64,000 bases of DNA from the NCBI RefSeq assembly GCF_019703835.1, contig NZ_AP023055.1:1054001-1118000 (forward strand). The letters run 5' to 3'. Both the position numbers and the translations under genes were made by a program. Shown here piece by piece: positions 54,656 through 63,007 of this stretch (positions within the stretch are counted from its first letter, which is position 1; each line of letters starts with the position of its first letter). The notes below the pieces were generated by a model. It was not told the origin of the DNA. It did not search any database and was given only the letters and a program-made list of their open reading frames with translations. Source of the DNA: Thaumasiovibrio subtropicus. Its GTDB lineage: Bacteria > Pseudomonadota > Gammaproteobacteria > Enterobacterales > Vibrionaceae.

Positions 54656-54954
54656 GAAACGATTTCAGGAGGTTAGGAAGAAAGAGGGGGCGTTATATAG
54701 GTGTGACCCGTTTAAACGATTTTGGGAGGGTTTAAACGAGGTTTGAAAGCAAAAACACAGTTCTTTTATACTGATGATTGGCTCTATGTGCTGAATGATA
54801 GAGAGTGAGGATTTGATGGTTTCTATCGCAAGATCCATTTCCAACATTAAAGAAATCTTCTGCATCGTGCTTCTTGAGATAATATTTCTCACTTCACTAT
54901 TTGTTTATCAATGAGGCAACAAATCTAATTTATTACCTCATTAGTAATGACGAA
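54656..54954. other. Convergent gap after gpG
   Basis: 299 nt. Two GTTTAAAC octamers lie near 54709 and 54730. An inverted repeat AATGAGG (54910-54916) and CCTCATT (54936-54942) lies just beyond the stop of the minus-strand nuclease gene and may be its weak terminator. No ORF is convincing. Confidence 0.4.
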
Positions 54955-56796
54955 TTAAATTGACTTTGAAATCAAGTCAGCCTTCAGCAAACCACCTTTT
55001 GTTAATAGCTTTGCAGAAAAATTAGGGTGTCTTCTCTGCTTGTAGGCATCGAGTATCTTTTTCAGTCCAGCCGCTTCAAGAAGAGATATATTAATATCAG
55101 TGTCCATATCAGCAGCATCAACAAAATCATCTGAAAATGCAGGAGCAATGATAAGAACCTGTGCAACCCTGTGACCATTTGCCTCACAGCGTTTTACATA
55201 AGACTTAACCTGCCTAGAAGTTGAAGAGTACTTTGCAAAGCTACCATTCTTAAAGGATTTTGCTTCACCGATAATTACATCATCGTTATCAAGAGAGATA
55301 ATAATATCTGCCTTATCTTTTGCAGTGTTTATATCTTTACGCAAATCTTCATCAACAATCATTCCTAACTGCTCTAAAATGGAACGAGTTATTTCTTCGA
55401 ACTTAACCCCAATATCAGCTTCTTTAATATCAATACCAGCCTGATGTAAACCTTGTAAATCACGAGATGCTAGCAGAGAGTAGTTCTCTATCAAGCGATC
55501 ATTCGCACTAGCATATGACTCAATAATTTGGCTTCTAGCGTTTCCTCTTCGAGACAAGCCCATATCATTACGTATTATTTTAATCTCATCATTTGAATAT
55601 AAGTATAGTATATCAAAAGGCGTAATACCCAATGCTCTTAGCTTCTCAGGATCAATTGACTCTTTGTTTTCTATTTCAAAGTCAGATCTTATTCTCTCTT
55701 CAACTTTAGGATCAGTCAAAGAAAGCGCTGCTAATAACTCTTTAAAACCACTCACACTAAGAGTATTAAACTCTTCATCTTCCGAGTGATTTAAGAAATT
55801 AAGAAGCACATCGATTCTGTCCTGTAAACGCACTCCAATCCTTTGAATATCCAAGTCCATATCTTCAATCAACAGTTTAACTCGTTCTTTGCGTTGATTT
55901 TGGCTGGCATCTTCTGCATGCATATCATTTGCGAGTATATGGCGAATGGATAGGCCAGAGTGAGAAATAGTACTTATTTTCTCTTGTCGACTAATACCTC
56001 TTACTTTCTGACCATGTGCTTTAAGCACATTAGACAGCTCAGAATCAGTTAATGACCTAAGTATTCGGAGCGCATACTTATCACGAACCTCTTTACCCTG
56101 AATCTCATGGATAAGACTTGTCACCTCATCAGCAATCATCACTTCAGAGCGTCTTCTGTTAATCAAAATCAGACCACTCTCACGCAAGTACTCTAAAGCA
56201 CTATCAATTCCAAGTTCTGGAATAGGGTCAACAGAATGCTCGATGGCATGAACTTCCTCTTGGGATATACCTAGACGCTCTGACAAAACATTTAGTATTG
56301 TTCTTTCATCCTCAGAAACCTTAGCTGCACGATTAGCCTTTAAGTCGTTACTAAAGGCCACATGCATACAATCGTAATAGACCTTTAAACGCTCTAGTCT
56401 CTCAAACTCCCCTTGAGATTCGTAGTCATTGATCTCTTGAAGAAGCTGTTGACTCAACCTATCTATGCTTTGGTAATCTTTAGCGTATAATGACTCAACC
56501 CAAGGAATTGTCGCAACTGCATTCCCATCACGTGTCAATATGTTAATTAGCAATGAGACTTGTGGCCCTCCAAGTGCAATTTGCTCTCGAATATGCTCCC
56601 GAAACCTCTTCTTAACCAAACAAAATAGTTGAGTAATCTCATTTCCAGATGCAGCTTTCAGCTGACCATTTATCTTTTCTAATTGTGCTGAAAGCTCTTC
56701 ATCACTTTTACTTTCTTGGCATAACCTATCGATACAATTTATAAACTTTGAACGCTCTACTTGGTTTGTATGACTTAAAATCTGGCTAAGTTTCAT
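54955..56796 (-). CDS. PD-(D/E)XK nuclease-domain protein, antisense cargo in the late operon
   Basis: 613 residues from ATG 56796 (AGGGA 6 nt upstream). The last 150 residues form an Mrr-like PD-(D/E)XK domain: helix GVKFEEITRSILEQLG, then D497 in KADIIIS and E511-A-K513 in IIGEAKSFKNG. The first 450 residues are helical; a SAP-like segment (LTDSELSNVLKAHGQKV) is visible near residue 260. No methylase or helicase is nearby. The gene is AT-rich and runs against the head genes, inserted between gpG and protease I. Likely a single-gene or two-gene phage defence module (inference). Confidence 0.72.
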   Translation of the reverse strand: MKLSQILSHTNQVERSKFINCIDRLCQESKSDEELSAQLEKINGQLKAASGNEITQLFCLVKKRFREHIREQIALGGPQVSLLINILTRDGNAVATIPWVESLYAKDYQSIDRLSQQLLQEINDYESQGEFERLERLKVYYDCMHVAFSNDLKANRAAKVSEDERTILNVLSERLGISQEEVHAIEHSVDPIPELGIDSALEYLRESGLILINRRRSEVMIADEVTSLIHEIQGKEVRDKYALRILRSLTDSELSNVLKAHGQKVRGISRQEKISTISHSGLSIRHILANDMHAEDASQNQRKERVKLLIEDMDLDIQRIGVRLQDRIDVLLNFLNHSEDEEFNTLSVSGFKELLAALSLTDPKVEERIRSDFEIENKESIDPEKLRALGITPFDILYLYSNDEIKIIRNDMGLSRRGNARSQIIESYASANDRLIENYSLLASRDLQGLHQAGIDIKEADIGVKFEEITRSILEQLGMIVDEDLRKDINTAKDKADIIISLDNDDVIIGEAKSFKNGSFAKYSSTSRQVKSYVKRCEANGHRVAQVLIIAPAFSDDFVDAADMDTDINISLLEAAGLKKILDAYKQRRHPNFSAKLLTKGGLLKADLISKSI

Positions 56797-57016
56797 TGCA
56801 TGTCCCTGAGATAACAAAACATCATAACGACATATTCTATCGTCTTTAGCCCGGCATGTTATGCCTTCTATGGCATACTGATAACCACATCACATTCAAG
56901 ACGCAAGGTATTCATATCAAGGATGGAGTTCATTCATCAAAACAAAACTAACTTCGACATAAGCATAGCTTGTGATAGACAGAGACAATAAGGAATAGAC
57001 GAAATATCGCATCCAG

Positions 57017-57184
57017 TTATAGCGCTAACAATAAAGCAAAAACGACCAATACAATACCCAATTTAATATGCCAGAGATCAGCATTCACCCGGTCGCCAAA
57101 GTTCAACCCAGCATCCAAAGTAGACCATTCTAAAACCCCATGCGCGGCTACAACTGCGACAAGCCAGAACATTGAATTTGTCAT
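57017..57184 (-). CDS. 55-residue two-helix membrane protein upstream of the nuclease
   Basis: ATG at 57184 with AGGA 7 nt upstream, stop at 57017. Two hydrophobic segments (MFWLVAVVAAHGVLEW and IKLGIVLVVFALLLAL) are joined by a polar loop with NFGDRVNAD. Same strand as and about 220 nt upstream of the nuclease gene. Possibly a partner of it (membrane anchor or effector), or a separate short gene. Confidence 0.5.
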   Translation of the reverse strand: MTNSMFWLVAVVAAHGVLEWSTLDAGLNFGDRVNADLWHIKLGIVLVVFALLLAL

Positions 57185-57353
57185 TCTATCATCCTGAAAT
57201 TTAGCCTAATTTCTAATCGTAGACTTTACATAGCCCAAAAAACAAACACTTTAAAGTAAGGTTGCTACTTTCAAGAATTAGGATCTGTATTTGAGTGTTG
57301 AGTTCGATAGATTTCCTTCCCCCCGAACCCCTTCCAACCCAGTCCCTGTTCTC

Positions 57354-57374
57354 ATAGCGCCACAATGGCGCTAT
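57354..57374 (+). promoter_or_regulatory. Hairpin enclosing the protease I start codon
   Basis: ATAGCGCC (57354-57361) and GGCGCTAT (57367-57374) pair perfectly around ACAAT. The ATG (57373-57375) begins within the right arm, and no Shine-Dalgarno sequence is seen. It may hinder initiation until melted. Confidence 0.55.
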
Positions 57375-58524
57375 GAACAAAATCACAGCGTCATCTCACC
57401 CAATCAACTACGCGGTTTTAAGCGCTGAGAACCCTCACCCATTTGCGGTACTCTCTGCAGAGCTGACCCCCGCAGAAGATGGCTGGGTACAACTGCTGCC
57501 TGCAGGCCCATTCACCGCTCGAGATGGTCGCCCTCATGATACCGCCGATGGTCACTGGCACCTCGATGCCAACAGCGCCAATGCCTTTATCACAGCCACA
57601 CAAAATTTAACGCAAAAGGTGTTGGTGGATTACGACCACCAAGCCCTCACCGCACGAGAAAGCAATGGCCCGGTTCCCGCTGCGGCATGGCTATCTACTG
57701 TTGATATTGAATGGCGAGAGCCTGATGAAAAGCAAAGCGGCGGCATCTTTATTAAACCCGAATGGACATCCACCGCTCGCCAACTGATAGACAACAAAGA
57801 GTATGCCTTTCTCTCTGCCGTCTTCCCCTACGACAAAACAGGCCGCCCACTCTACCTGCGCATGGCTGCACTCACCAATGACCCTGCCGTTCTTGGCATG
57901 GAGCCGCTCGCGCAACTCGCAGCCGACTTCAACGTCAATTTAACCACCCCGAATACCGCCATTAACCTCCATGGCACCACCGAGGATTCGCTCATGAACG
58001 ATCTCTTAAAACAACTACTCGGCAAACTCGGTATCGAGCTGCCAGACAATGCCAACCCATCCATTACTACAGAGCAAGCCGCTGCGGCATTATCAGCACT
58101 CGATGCGTTGCAAACCAAAGCGGAAGAATCTGAATCGTTAGCCACGCAAGTCACTGACCTCAACAGCCAAATAGCAAGCCTCAGTTGTGCCTATAACGGG
58201 GTTACTGAGCAAATTGCTGCCCTCAGTGTCGAGAGTACTACAGGGCAAGTGCTCGGCATACTCAGTGAGGCGAAAGCTGCAGGTAAAATCGTGGCCGCTG
58301 AAGAGGACTACCTCACCACCTTTGGCAAGCAACACGGCATCGCTGCCCTTTCAGCCATGCTCGATAAACGCCCCGCCATCACCGCGCTCACGACCCAACA
58401 GACCGCGACTCACCTCGACCAGCAGCAAAACCAACAGCAAGACCCACAACTTACCGACGAAGATCTCGCGGTGCTCAGTGCCTGCGGTCTCGATAAATCC
58501 ACCTTTCTCGAACACAAGGAGTAG
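57373..58524 (+). CDS. Head protease/scaffold (Mu gpI-like)
   Basis: 383 residues. N-terminal protease signature QLLPAGPFTARDGRPHDTADG and the DYDHQALTARES block with a Ser/His pattern of the Mu I family. The C-terminal half is the Ala/Gln-rich scaffold. Matures the prohead, with the scaffold part produced as the shorter Z-like product in Mu. The start lies in a hairpin. Confidence 0.88.
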   Translation: MNKITASSHPINYAVLSAENPHPFAVLSAELTPAEDGWVQLLPAGPFTARDGRPHDTADGHWHLDANSANAFITATQNLTQKVLVDYDHQALTARESNGPVPAAAWLSTVDIEWREPDEKQSGGIFIKPEWTSTARQLIDNKEYAFLSAVFPYDKTGRPLYLRMAALTNDPAVLGMEPLAQLAADFNVNLTTPNTAINLHGTTEDSLMNDLLKQLLGKLGIELPDNANPSITTEQAAAALSALDALQTKAEESESLATQVTDLNSQIASLSCAYNGVTEQIAALSVESTTGQVLGILSEAKAAGKIVAAEEDYLTTFGKQHGIAALSAMLDKRPAITALTTQQTATHLDQQQNQQQDPQLTDEDLAVLSACGLDKSTFLEHKE

Positions 58525-58527
58525 CCC

Positions 58528-58908
58528 ATGCCAGCTAAACGTTACGGCACGAAACGCGCCTACGGCATGAAAGCCAATATTAGCCTTATAGCCCATGCCC
58601 CTGTCTTTTTGTCTGCTGGCCTAGCGGTCGATTTTGCCTCGGCAACACCTGCTGACACCTTTATCGGCACCGCGACACTGGGTCAAGACGCCACTGGCCA
58701 ACCTGATAACGTCATGCGCGTAGAGGTTGATATTGCCGAAACTAAGTTTGCCAACAGTGGTGATATCACTCCGGCCCATATCGGTAACACGGCCTACTTT
58801 ATTGACGCCAACACCCTCAGCTTAGATAACAACGGCGATGCCCGAATCCGTGGTGGCACCATCACTCAAGTCGATGACGACGGCATCTGGATAGCGGCCA
58901 AACTCTAA
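58528..58908 (+). CDS. Capsid decoration-type protein (DUF2190-like)
   Basis: 126 residues. Beta-rich, with FIGTATLGQDATGQPD and HIGNTAYFIDANTLS like head-fibre/decoration proteins between protease and major head protein. Stabilises the capsid (by family). It starts 3 nt after gpI. Confidence 0.6.
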   Translation: MPAKRYGTKRAYGMKANISLIAHAPVFLSAGLAVDFASATPADTFIGTATLGQDATGQPDNVMRVEVDIAETKFANSGDITPAHIGNTAYFIDANTLSLDNNGDARIRGGTITQVDDDGIWIAAKL

Positions 58909-58950
58909 CCCGCTGATCTATCTCACTACTCAATATCAACGGAGTGCAAC

Positions 58951-59850
58951 ATGGAAATCACCCCACAAGCAATGACCTCCCTTTACACCGCTGTTAAGAC
59001 CGCTTTTAGTACAGGGCGCGGCAGCTACACCCCAATCTGGCCCAAGCTCGCCACCTTGGTGCCTTCGACCACAGGCACTGAAACCTATGCCTGGCTCGGT
59101 CAATTTCCGCGCCTTCGTGAGTGGATTGGCGATCGCCAAGTCAACCAACTCAAGGCGCACGATTACTCTCTGAAAAACAAGAAGTACGAGAGCACCGTTG
59201 GCATCCCTCGTGAAGCGATAGAAGATGACCAATACGGCGTTTACATGCCACTTATGGAGGAGATGGGCTATGCCGCAGCTTGTCATCCCGATGAAATGCT
59301 GTTCGCTCTGATGCCTGCTGGCTTTAGTACACCGTGTTACGACAAGCAAAACTTCTTCGACACCGACCACCCCGTCAATGACCCGAAGAAAGGGAAAGCA
59401 ACCTCGGTCAGTAATATGCAGGAGGGTGACAACCCGCCTTGGTATCTGCTCGACACACGTCGCCCGCTCAAGCCCTTCATTTTCCAGCGTCGCCGTGACT
59501 ACAGTGTCGATGCCAAGACCGATAAAGGACAGTCTGACCACGTCTTTATGGCGGATGAATACCTCTACGGCACCGACGGACGCGGTAACTGGGGATTTGG
59601 TTTCTGGCAACAAGCCTTTGCGTCTAAGGCAGCACTCAGTGCCGACAACTTCGAAGCAGGTATTCAACGCATGATGGAATTTAAATCTGACGAGGGTCGC
59701 CCATTGGGTATCTCTCCTGACCTGCTTATCGTCGGGCCTTCTAACCGCGCTGCAGCGAAGAAAGTGATCGACGCAGAAAACCGAGCCAACGGCGAAAGCA
59801 ACATCAACTACAAAGCGGTTGAACTCATGGTGGTGCCTTGGCTGCCATAG
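58951..59850 (+). CDS. Major head protein (Mu gpT-like)
   Basis: 299 residues. HK97-fold major capsid of the Mu T type: LVPSTTGTETYAWLGQFPRLREW, then LFALMPAGFSTPCYDKQNFFDT and the C-terminal PDLLIVGPSNRAAAK. The most abundant virion protein. GGAG upstream. Confidence 0.92.
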   Translation: MEITPQAMTSLYTAVKTAFSTGRGSYTPIWPKLATLVPSTTGTETYAWLGQFPRLREWIGDRQVNQLKAHDYSLKNKKYESTVGIPREAIEDDQYGVYMPLMEEMGYAAACHPDEMLFALMPAGFSTPCYDKQNFFDTDHPVNDPKKGKATSVSNMQEGDNPPWYLLDTRRPLKPFIFQRRRDYSVDAKTDKGQSDHVFMADEYLYGTDGRGNWGFGFWQQAFASKAALSADNFEAGIQRMMEFKSDEGRPLGISPDLLIVGPSNRAAAKKVIDAENRANGESNINYKAVELMVVPWLP

Positions 59851-59936
59851 CCCTTAGTAGCCCGAACAGTCCTCTTTAATCTTGTCACGCAGTGCCCAAC
59901 TGACAACCGCTAACAGTACAGTGGAGACCTTATGCT

Positions 59937-60434
59937 ATGTCGATATCTGAAACACCACTTTCACCCACGTCTCAGTCATTGGTTATCTATAGCCATGCGC
60001 CGAATGGCTATCGCCGTGCAGGCATGGTGTTTAAGTTTGGTAAAAACACCTTGGAGGTCGGCGCACTTAACGCCACGCAACTGGCCCAGCTTAAAGCCGA
60101 CCCGCGCCTGGCAGTGTTGGCAGCGCCGTTGGTCAATGCAGTACCAGCCCAAGCCACCCAAACAGATAACCATCGTCCTTCATCGGGGGCCTTGGATGCG
60201 CAAGCATCACAAGGTGATATAGCCGCGCAGGCTTCACAAAGTGAAGTAGCAGAGGGCAATCTAAAAGGATTAGAAGGCTCAAAAATCGAAACGGCGATAA
60301 CCCAACTCGACCCAAACAATCCCAATCACTTCACCAACAGCGGTAAACCGCAGACCGACATACTTAGCCAGCTTGTCGGTCGTCGAGTCAGCGCTGCAGA
60401 ACGTGACCAAGCATGGGAGAGCTATCAATCATGA
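59937..60434 (+). CDS. Mu gp35-like (HI1506-type) head protein
   Basis: 165 residues. The N-terminal YSHAPNGYRRAGMVFKFGKN, then LNATQLAQLKADPRLAVL, is the FluMu HI1506 domain; the rest is low-complexity linker. Ends with an ATGA overlap. Accessory virion protein. Confidence 0.75.
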   Translation: MSISETPLSPTSQSLVIYSHAPNGYRRAGMVFKFGKNTLEVGALNATQLAQLKADPRLAVLAAPLVNAVPAQATQTDNHRPSSGALDAQASQGDIAAQASQSEVAEGNLKGLEGSKIETAITQLDPNNPNHFTNSGKPQTDILSQLVGRRVSAAERDQAWESYQS

Positions 60435-60868
60435 CCTATTGCAACGCCCTTGACATGATAGAGCGCTACGGCACCGAAGAGCTGGCACAGCTTACCAATC
60501 AAGGCGTCAACCATGACGACACCGCTATCGACACCCAAACCCTCGACCGCGCTATCGACGATGCTTGCGCTACCATCGACGGTTATATTGGAGGCCGTTA
60601 TCGCCTGCCCTTGCCTACGCTGCCTCGTATCCTCACCCGCTTTGCCTGCGACTTAGCCCGTTACTACCTCTACGATGACGTGCTTGATGAGGCCCACCAA
60701 GCCCACAAACGCCACCAAGAGGCGATTAGCTATCTAAAGTCAGTCAGTAAGGGCTTGGTACAACTCGGCTTTGACGATAACCACACTAAGGCCGACACCA
60801 ACAACAGCGCCACCATCACCTCATCAGGCAGCGTCTTCGCCCGTGACCAAAGCAAAGGGTTTATCTGA
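60431..60868 (+). CDS. Head-tail connector, DUF1320 (Mu gp36-like)
   Basis: 145 residues from ATG 60431. MIERYGTEELAQLTN at the start and the helical pattern IDGYIGGRYRLPLPTLPRIL are the DUF1320 hallmark; HK97 gp6-like connector. Overlaps neighbours at both ends. Confidence 0.87.
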   Translation: MTYCNALDMIERYGTEELAQLTNQGVNHDDTAIDTQTLDRAIDDACATIDGYIGGRYRLPLPTLPRILTRFACDLARYYLYDDVLDEAHQAHKRHQEAISYLKSVSKGLVQLGFDDNHTKADTNNSATITSSGSVFARDQSKGFI

Positions 60869-61290
60869 TGCCTAACATCATCGACAGGACCATCGGGCAC
60901 CTAAAAACTAGCGCCCAATGGCGTGACGTCAAACCACTTGGCGGCTTATCCGAATTTGATATCAAACGATCAGGGCTACGCACCCCCACCCTATTTGTAT
61001 TCGTGGTATCAGAAAACCCCAAGCCCGATGTGCGTGGTAGTGGCCCCTACTTGCAAAGCATTACCGTCACGCTCGGCGTCGTGATTGTCGACAGCAACCG
61101 TAATGGCCGTGAGCTGAATTTCACGTCGCTGCGCCAAGCCCTACGGCAGCAACTCTTCGGCTGGCAGCCCACCAAAGAGCACGAACCCTACTGGCTCGGC
61201 CCAGGTCGCTTGCTTTCCATCGAGAAAGGCCAAGCCAGTTGGATAGATCACTTCGTCACCGAATACACCGCCGACCAAAACCATGTTTAA
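60868..61290 (+). CDS. DUF1834 head-tail/tail completion protein (Mu gp37-like)
   Basis: 140 residues. PTLFVFVVSENPKPDVRGSG, then VTLGVVIVDSN, fits DUF1834. Joins connector to tail. TGATG overlap with the gp36-like gene. Confidence 0.78.
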   Translation: MPNIIDRTIGHLKTSAQWRDVKPLGGLSEFDIKRSGLRTPTLFVFVVSENPKPDVRGSGPYLQSITVTLGVVIVDSNRNGRELNFTSLRQALRQQLFGWQPTKEHEPYWLGPGRLLSIEKGQASWIDHFVTEYTADQNHV

Positions 61291-61332
61291 ACATTACTTA
61301 ATGCTTGTTTAAACCCATCATTAGGAAATGCC

Positions 61333-62259
61333 ATGAGCCGCAAAGCGAAAAAGAAAATCCTCATGTTCGCCCCTGAGACTAACTACGGTGTAGACCCCAT
61401 CGCAGGTGGAAGCGAACCAAGTTTCATCCTCGGCCGAGAGTTCAGCATCGTCCCGCAAGCAGGCGAGTCCCTCGCACTGGATTACGATACAGGCGAACTC
61501 GGCAACAGCCCCGAAATCATGACAGAATGCTACGTCGAGGTAGAGTTCGGCATCGACTTCGCCTCAAAACAGTTAACCGCAGAGGGCACCATCGGCGAGC
61601 CTGCTCCATGGTCCCCCCTGCTCGATAGCTGCTTGCGTAAAACCGTCACCGAAGAGAACAAAACCCGCTATCTCATCAACGACACCAGCAGCGACAGCCT
61701 CACCCTCTACTACTACCAATCAGGCACACTGCACAAGGTTACAGGCGCGCGCGGAACCGTCGCTCTGTCTCTGCAAGCCAAGCAGTTCCCAACCCTAAAA
61801 TTCAAATTCACTGGGCTGCATAGCGTCCCAGAATCCGCCGAGCACCCAACACCCGACTTCAGTCACTACCAAACACCACTCAAAGTCGGCGTCGAAAACA
61901 GTGCCTTCACCATCGACGGCACACCCCATAAAATGGTCTCGCTCGAAATCGACCAAGCCAATAGCGTCATCCACCAAGAGTATGTCGGCCACGAAGAGGT
62001 GATGATCACCGACTTCGCCCCTACGGCCACCCTCATCATGGAAGCGCCAGACCTCAACACCCTAGACCCATTCGCTCTCGCCAAGGCAGGCAAAGAGCAC
62101 ACCATCGCTTTCACTAACGGCCCCATCGGCAACCAAATCGGCTGGCAATCTCAGAAAGTCCAGTTCGGCCGTCCCAGCTACGCTGACCAAGACGGTACCC
62201 AAACCTACTCCATCCCACTGCGTCTCATCGGTGGTAGCGATGAGATATTTAATTGTTAA
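61333..62259 (+). CDS. Tail tube protein (siphovirus type)
   Basis: 308 residues, beta-rich with long immunoglobulin-like strand patterns (EIMTECYVEVEFGIDF, FPTLKFKFTGLHSVPE). In Mu this place is held by the contractile sheath gene L; no sheath gene is present here. The order tube, chaperones, tape measure shows a long non-contractile tail. Confidence 0.75.
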   Translation: MSRKAKKKILMFAPETNYGVDPIAGGSEPSFILGREFSIVPQAGESLALDYDTGELGNSPEIMTECYVEVEFGIDFASKQLTAEGTIGEPAPWSPLLDSCLRKTVTEENKTRYLINDTSSDSLTLYYYQSGTLHKVTGARGTVALSLQAKQFPTLKFKFTGLHSVPESAEHPTPDFSHYQTPLKVGVENSAFTIDGTPHKMVSLEIDQANSVIHQEYVGHEEVMITDFAPTATLIMEAPDLNTLDPFALAKAGKEHTIAFTNGPIGNQIGWQSQKVQFGRPSYADQDGTQTYSIPLRLIGGSDEIFNC

Positions 62260-62330
62260 CGAACCACTGCGATACACCTTTGCGTTAACCCAGTAGCTGA
62301 TTACCAAGCCCCAAATTGAGGACTAATACC

Positions 62331-62672
62331 ATGTTTAAACTTACCAAAAACCGTCTCGTCAAAGCCTGGCCCGCCACCGTCTCCCTTGCCACCGACAATG
62401 GCGAAATACAGACCCATGAGATCACCCTCGATCTCGTCCTCCTTGATACTGGCGAATTCAACGACCTCTCGCGCCAAGGCGACCCTGCCTTCTTCAAAAA
62501 AGTCATCAAAGGCTGGGACGGCATCGGAGACGAAAATGGCGACCCACTGCCTTTCAATACCAAAACCCTCAAAGCCGCCGTCCAAAACCCTGCCTTTACC
62601 GCCGCTGCGCTAAGCGCTTACATGGACGCAGCCCAAGGACGCGCCGCAACAAAAAACTTACCGAGGCAGTGA
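62331..62672 (+). CDS. Tail assembly chaperone, first frame (G-like)
   Basis: 113 residues from ATG 62331, chosen for GAGG upstream. Acidic alpha/beta protein with a C-terminal helix ending KNLPRQ. Lies between tube and tape measure as phage lambda G does. The slippery site AAAAAAC falls 5 codons before its stop in the correct phase. Confidence 0.7.
   Translation: MFKLTKNRLVKAWPATVSLATDNGEIQTHEITLDLVLLDTGEFNDLSRQGDPAFFKKVIKGWDGIGDENGDPLPFNTKTLKAAVQNPAFTAAALSAYMDAAQGRAATKNLPRQ
62651..62657 (+). promoter_or_regulatory. Candidate -1 ribosomal frameshift site
   Basis: The heptamer AAAAAAC is read A-AAA-AAC in the G-like frame, an ideal X-XXY-YYZ site. A -1 shift continues without a stop through Leu-Thr-Glu-Ala into the next gene's frame. 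Confidence 0.72.
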
Positions 62673-63007
62673 TCGCACTCATCGATGGGCCAACCCCCAC
62701 CGATGACAACGAATGGCACCAAGAGCTAAAAGACTGGGGGCTACCCATCCCCCTCTCGCCACAACGCTCAGAGCCGACTCTTATCGAACTTTGGCAAGAG
62801 AATGCAACGGCACTCGAATGGTGGTTGAGTTTGCCCCAGTTTCTTCGTTGGCATAACGGCATCTGCTTAGGCATGGATGTGCAGGCGGTTGCCGCTGATT
62901 TGCAGTTGAGCCAGCGTTCTTACTCCCCCGATGATTATGACCGTCTAAAAGTCATCGCTGCGACTGTTACTGAGAGTGTGAATTTACGTAATGAGTCAAA
63001 ACCTTAA
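62669..63007 (+). CDS. Tail assembly chaperone, second frame (T-like, DUF1799-type)
   Basis: 112 residues from GTG 62669 if translated alone; otherwise made as a fusion by -1 frameshift. Content LSLPQFLRWHNGICLGMDVQA resembles the T domain/DUF1799 proteins of siphophages. It overlaps both neighbours. Confidence 0.68.
   Translation: MIALIDGPTPTDDNEWHQELKDWGLPIPLSPQRSEPTLIELWQENATALEWWLSLPQFLRWHNGICLGMDVQAVAADLQLSQRSYSPDDYDRLKVIAATVTESVNLRNESKP

Noticed and set aside
54656..54892. 75-residue minus-strand frame beyond the nuclease gene
   Set aside because: Although hydrophobic in part, it lacks a ribosome-binding site and ends within gpG-proximal DNA; treated as non-coding.
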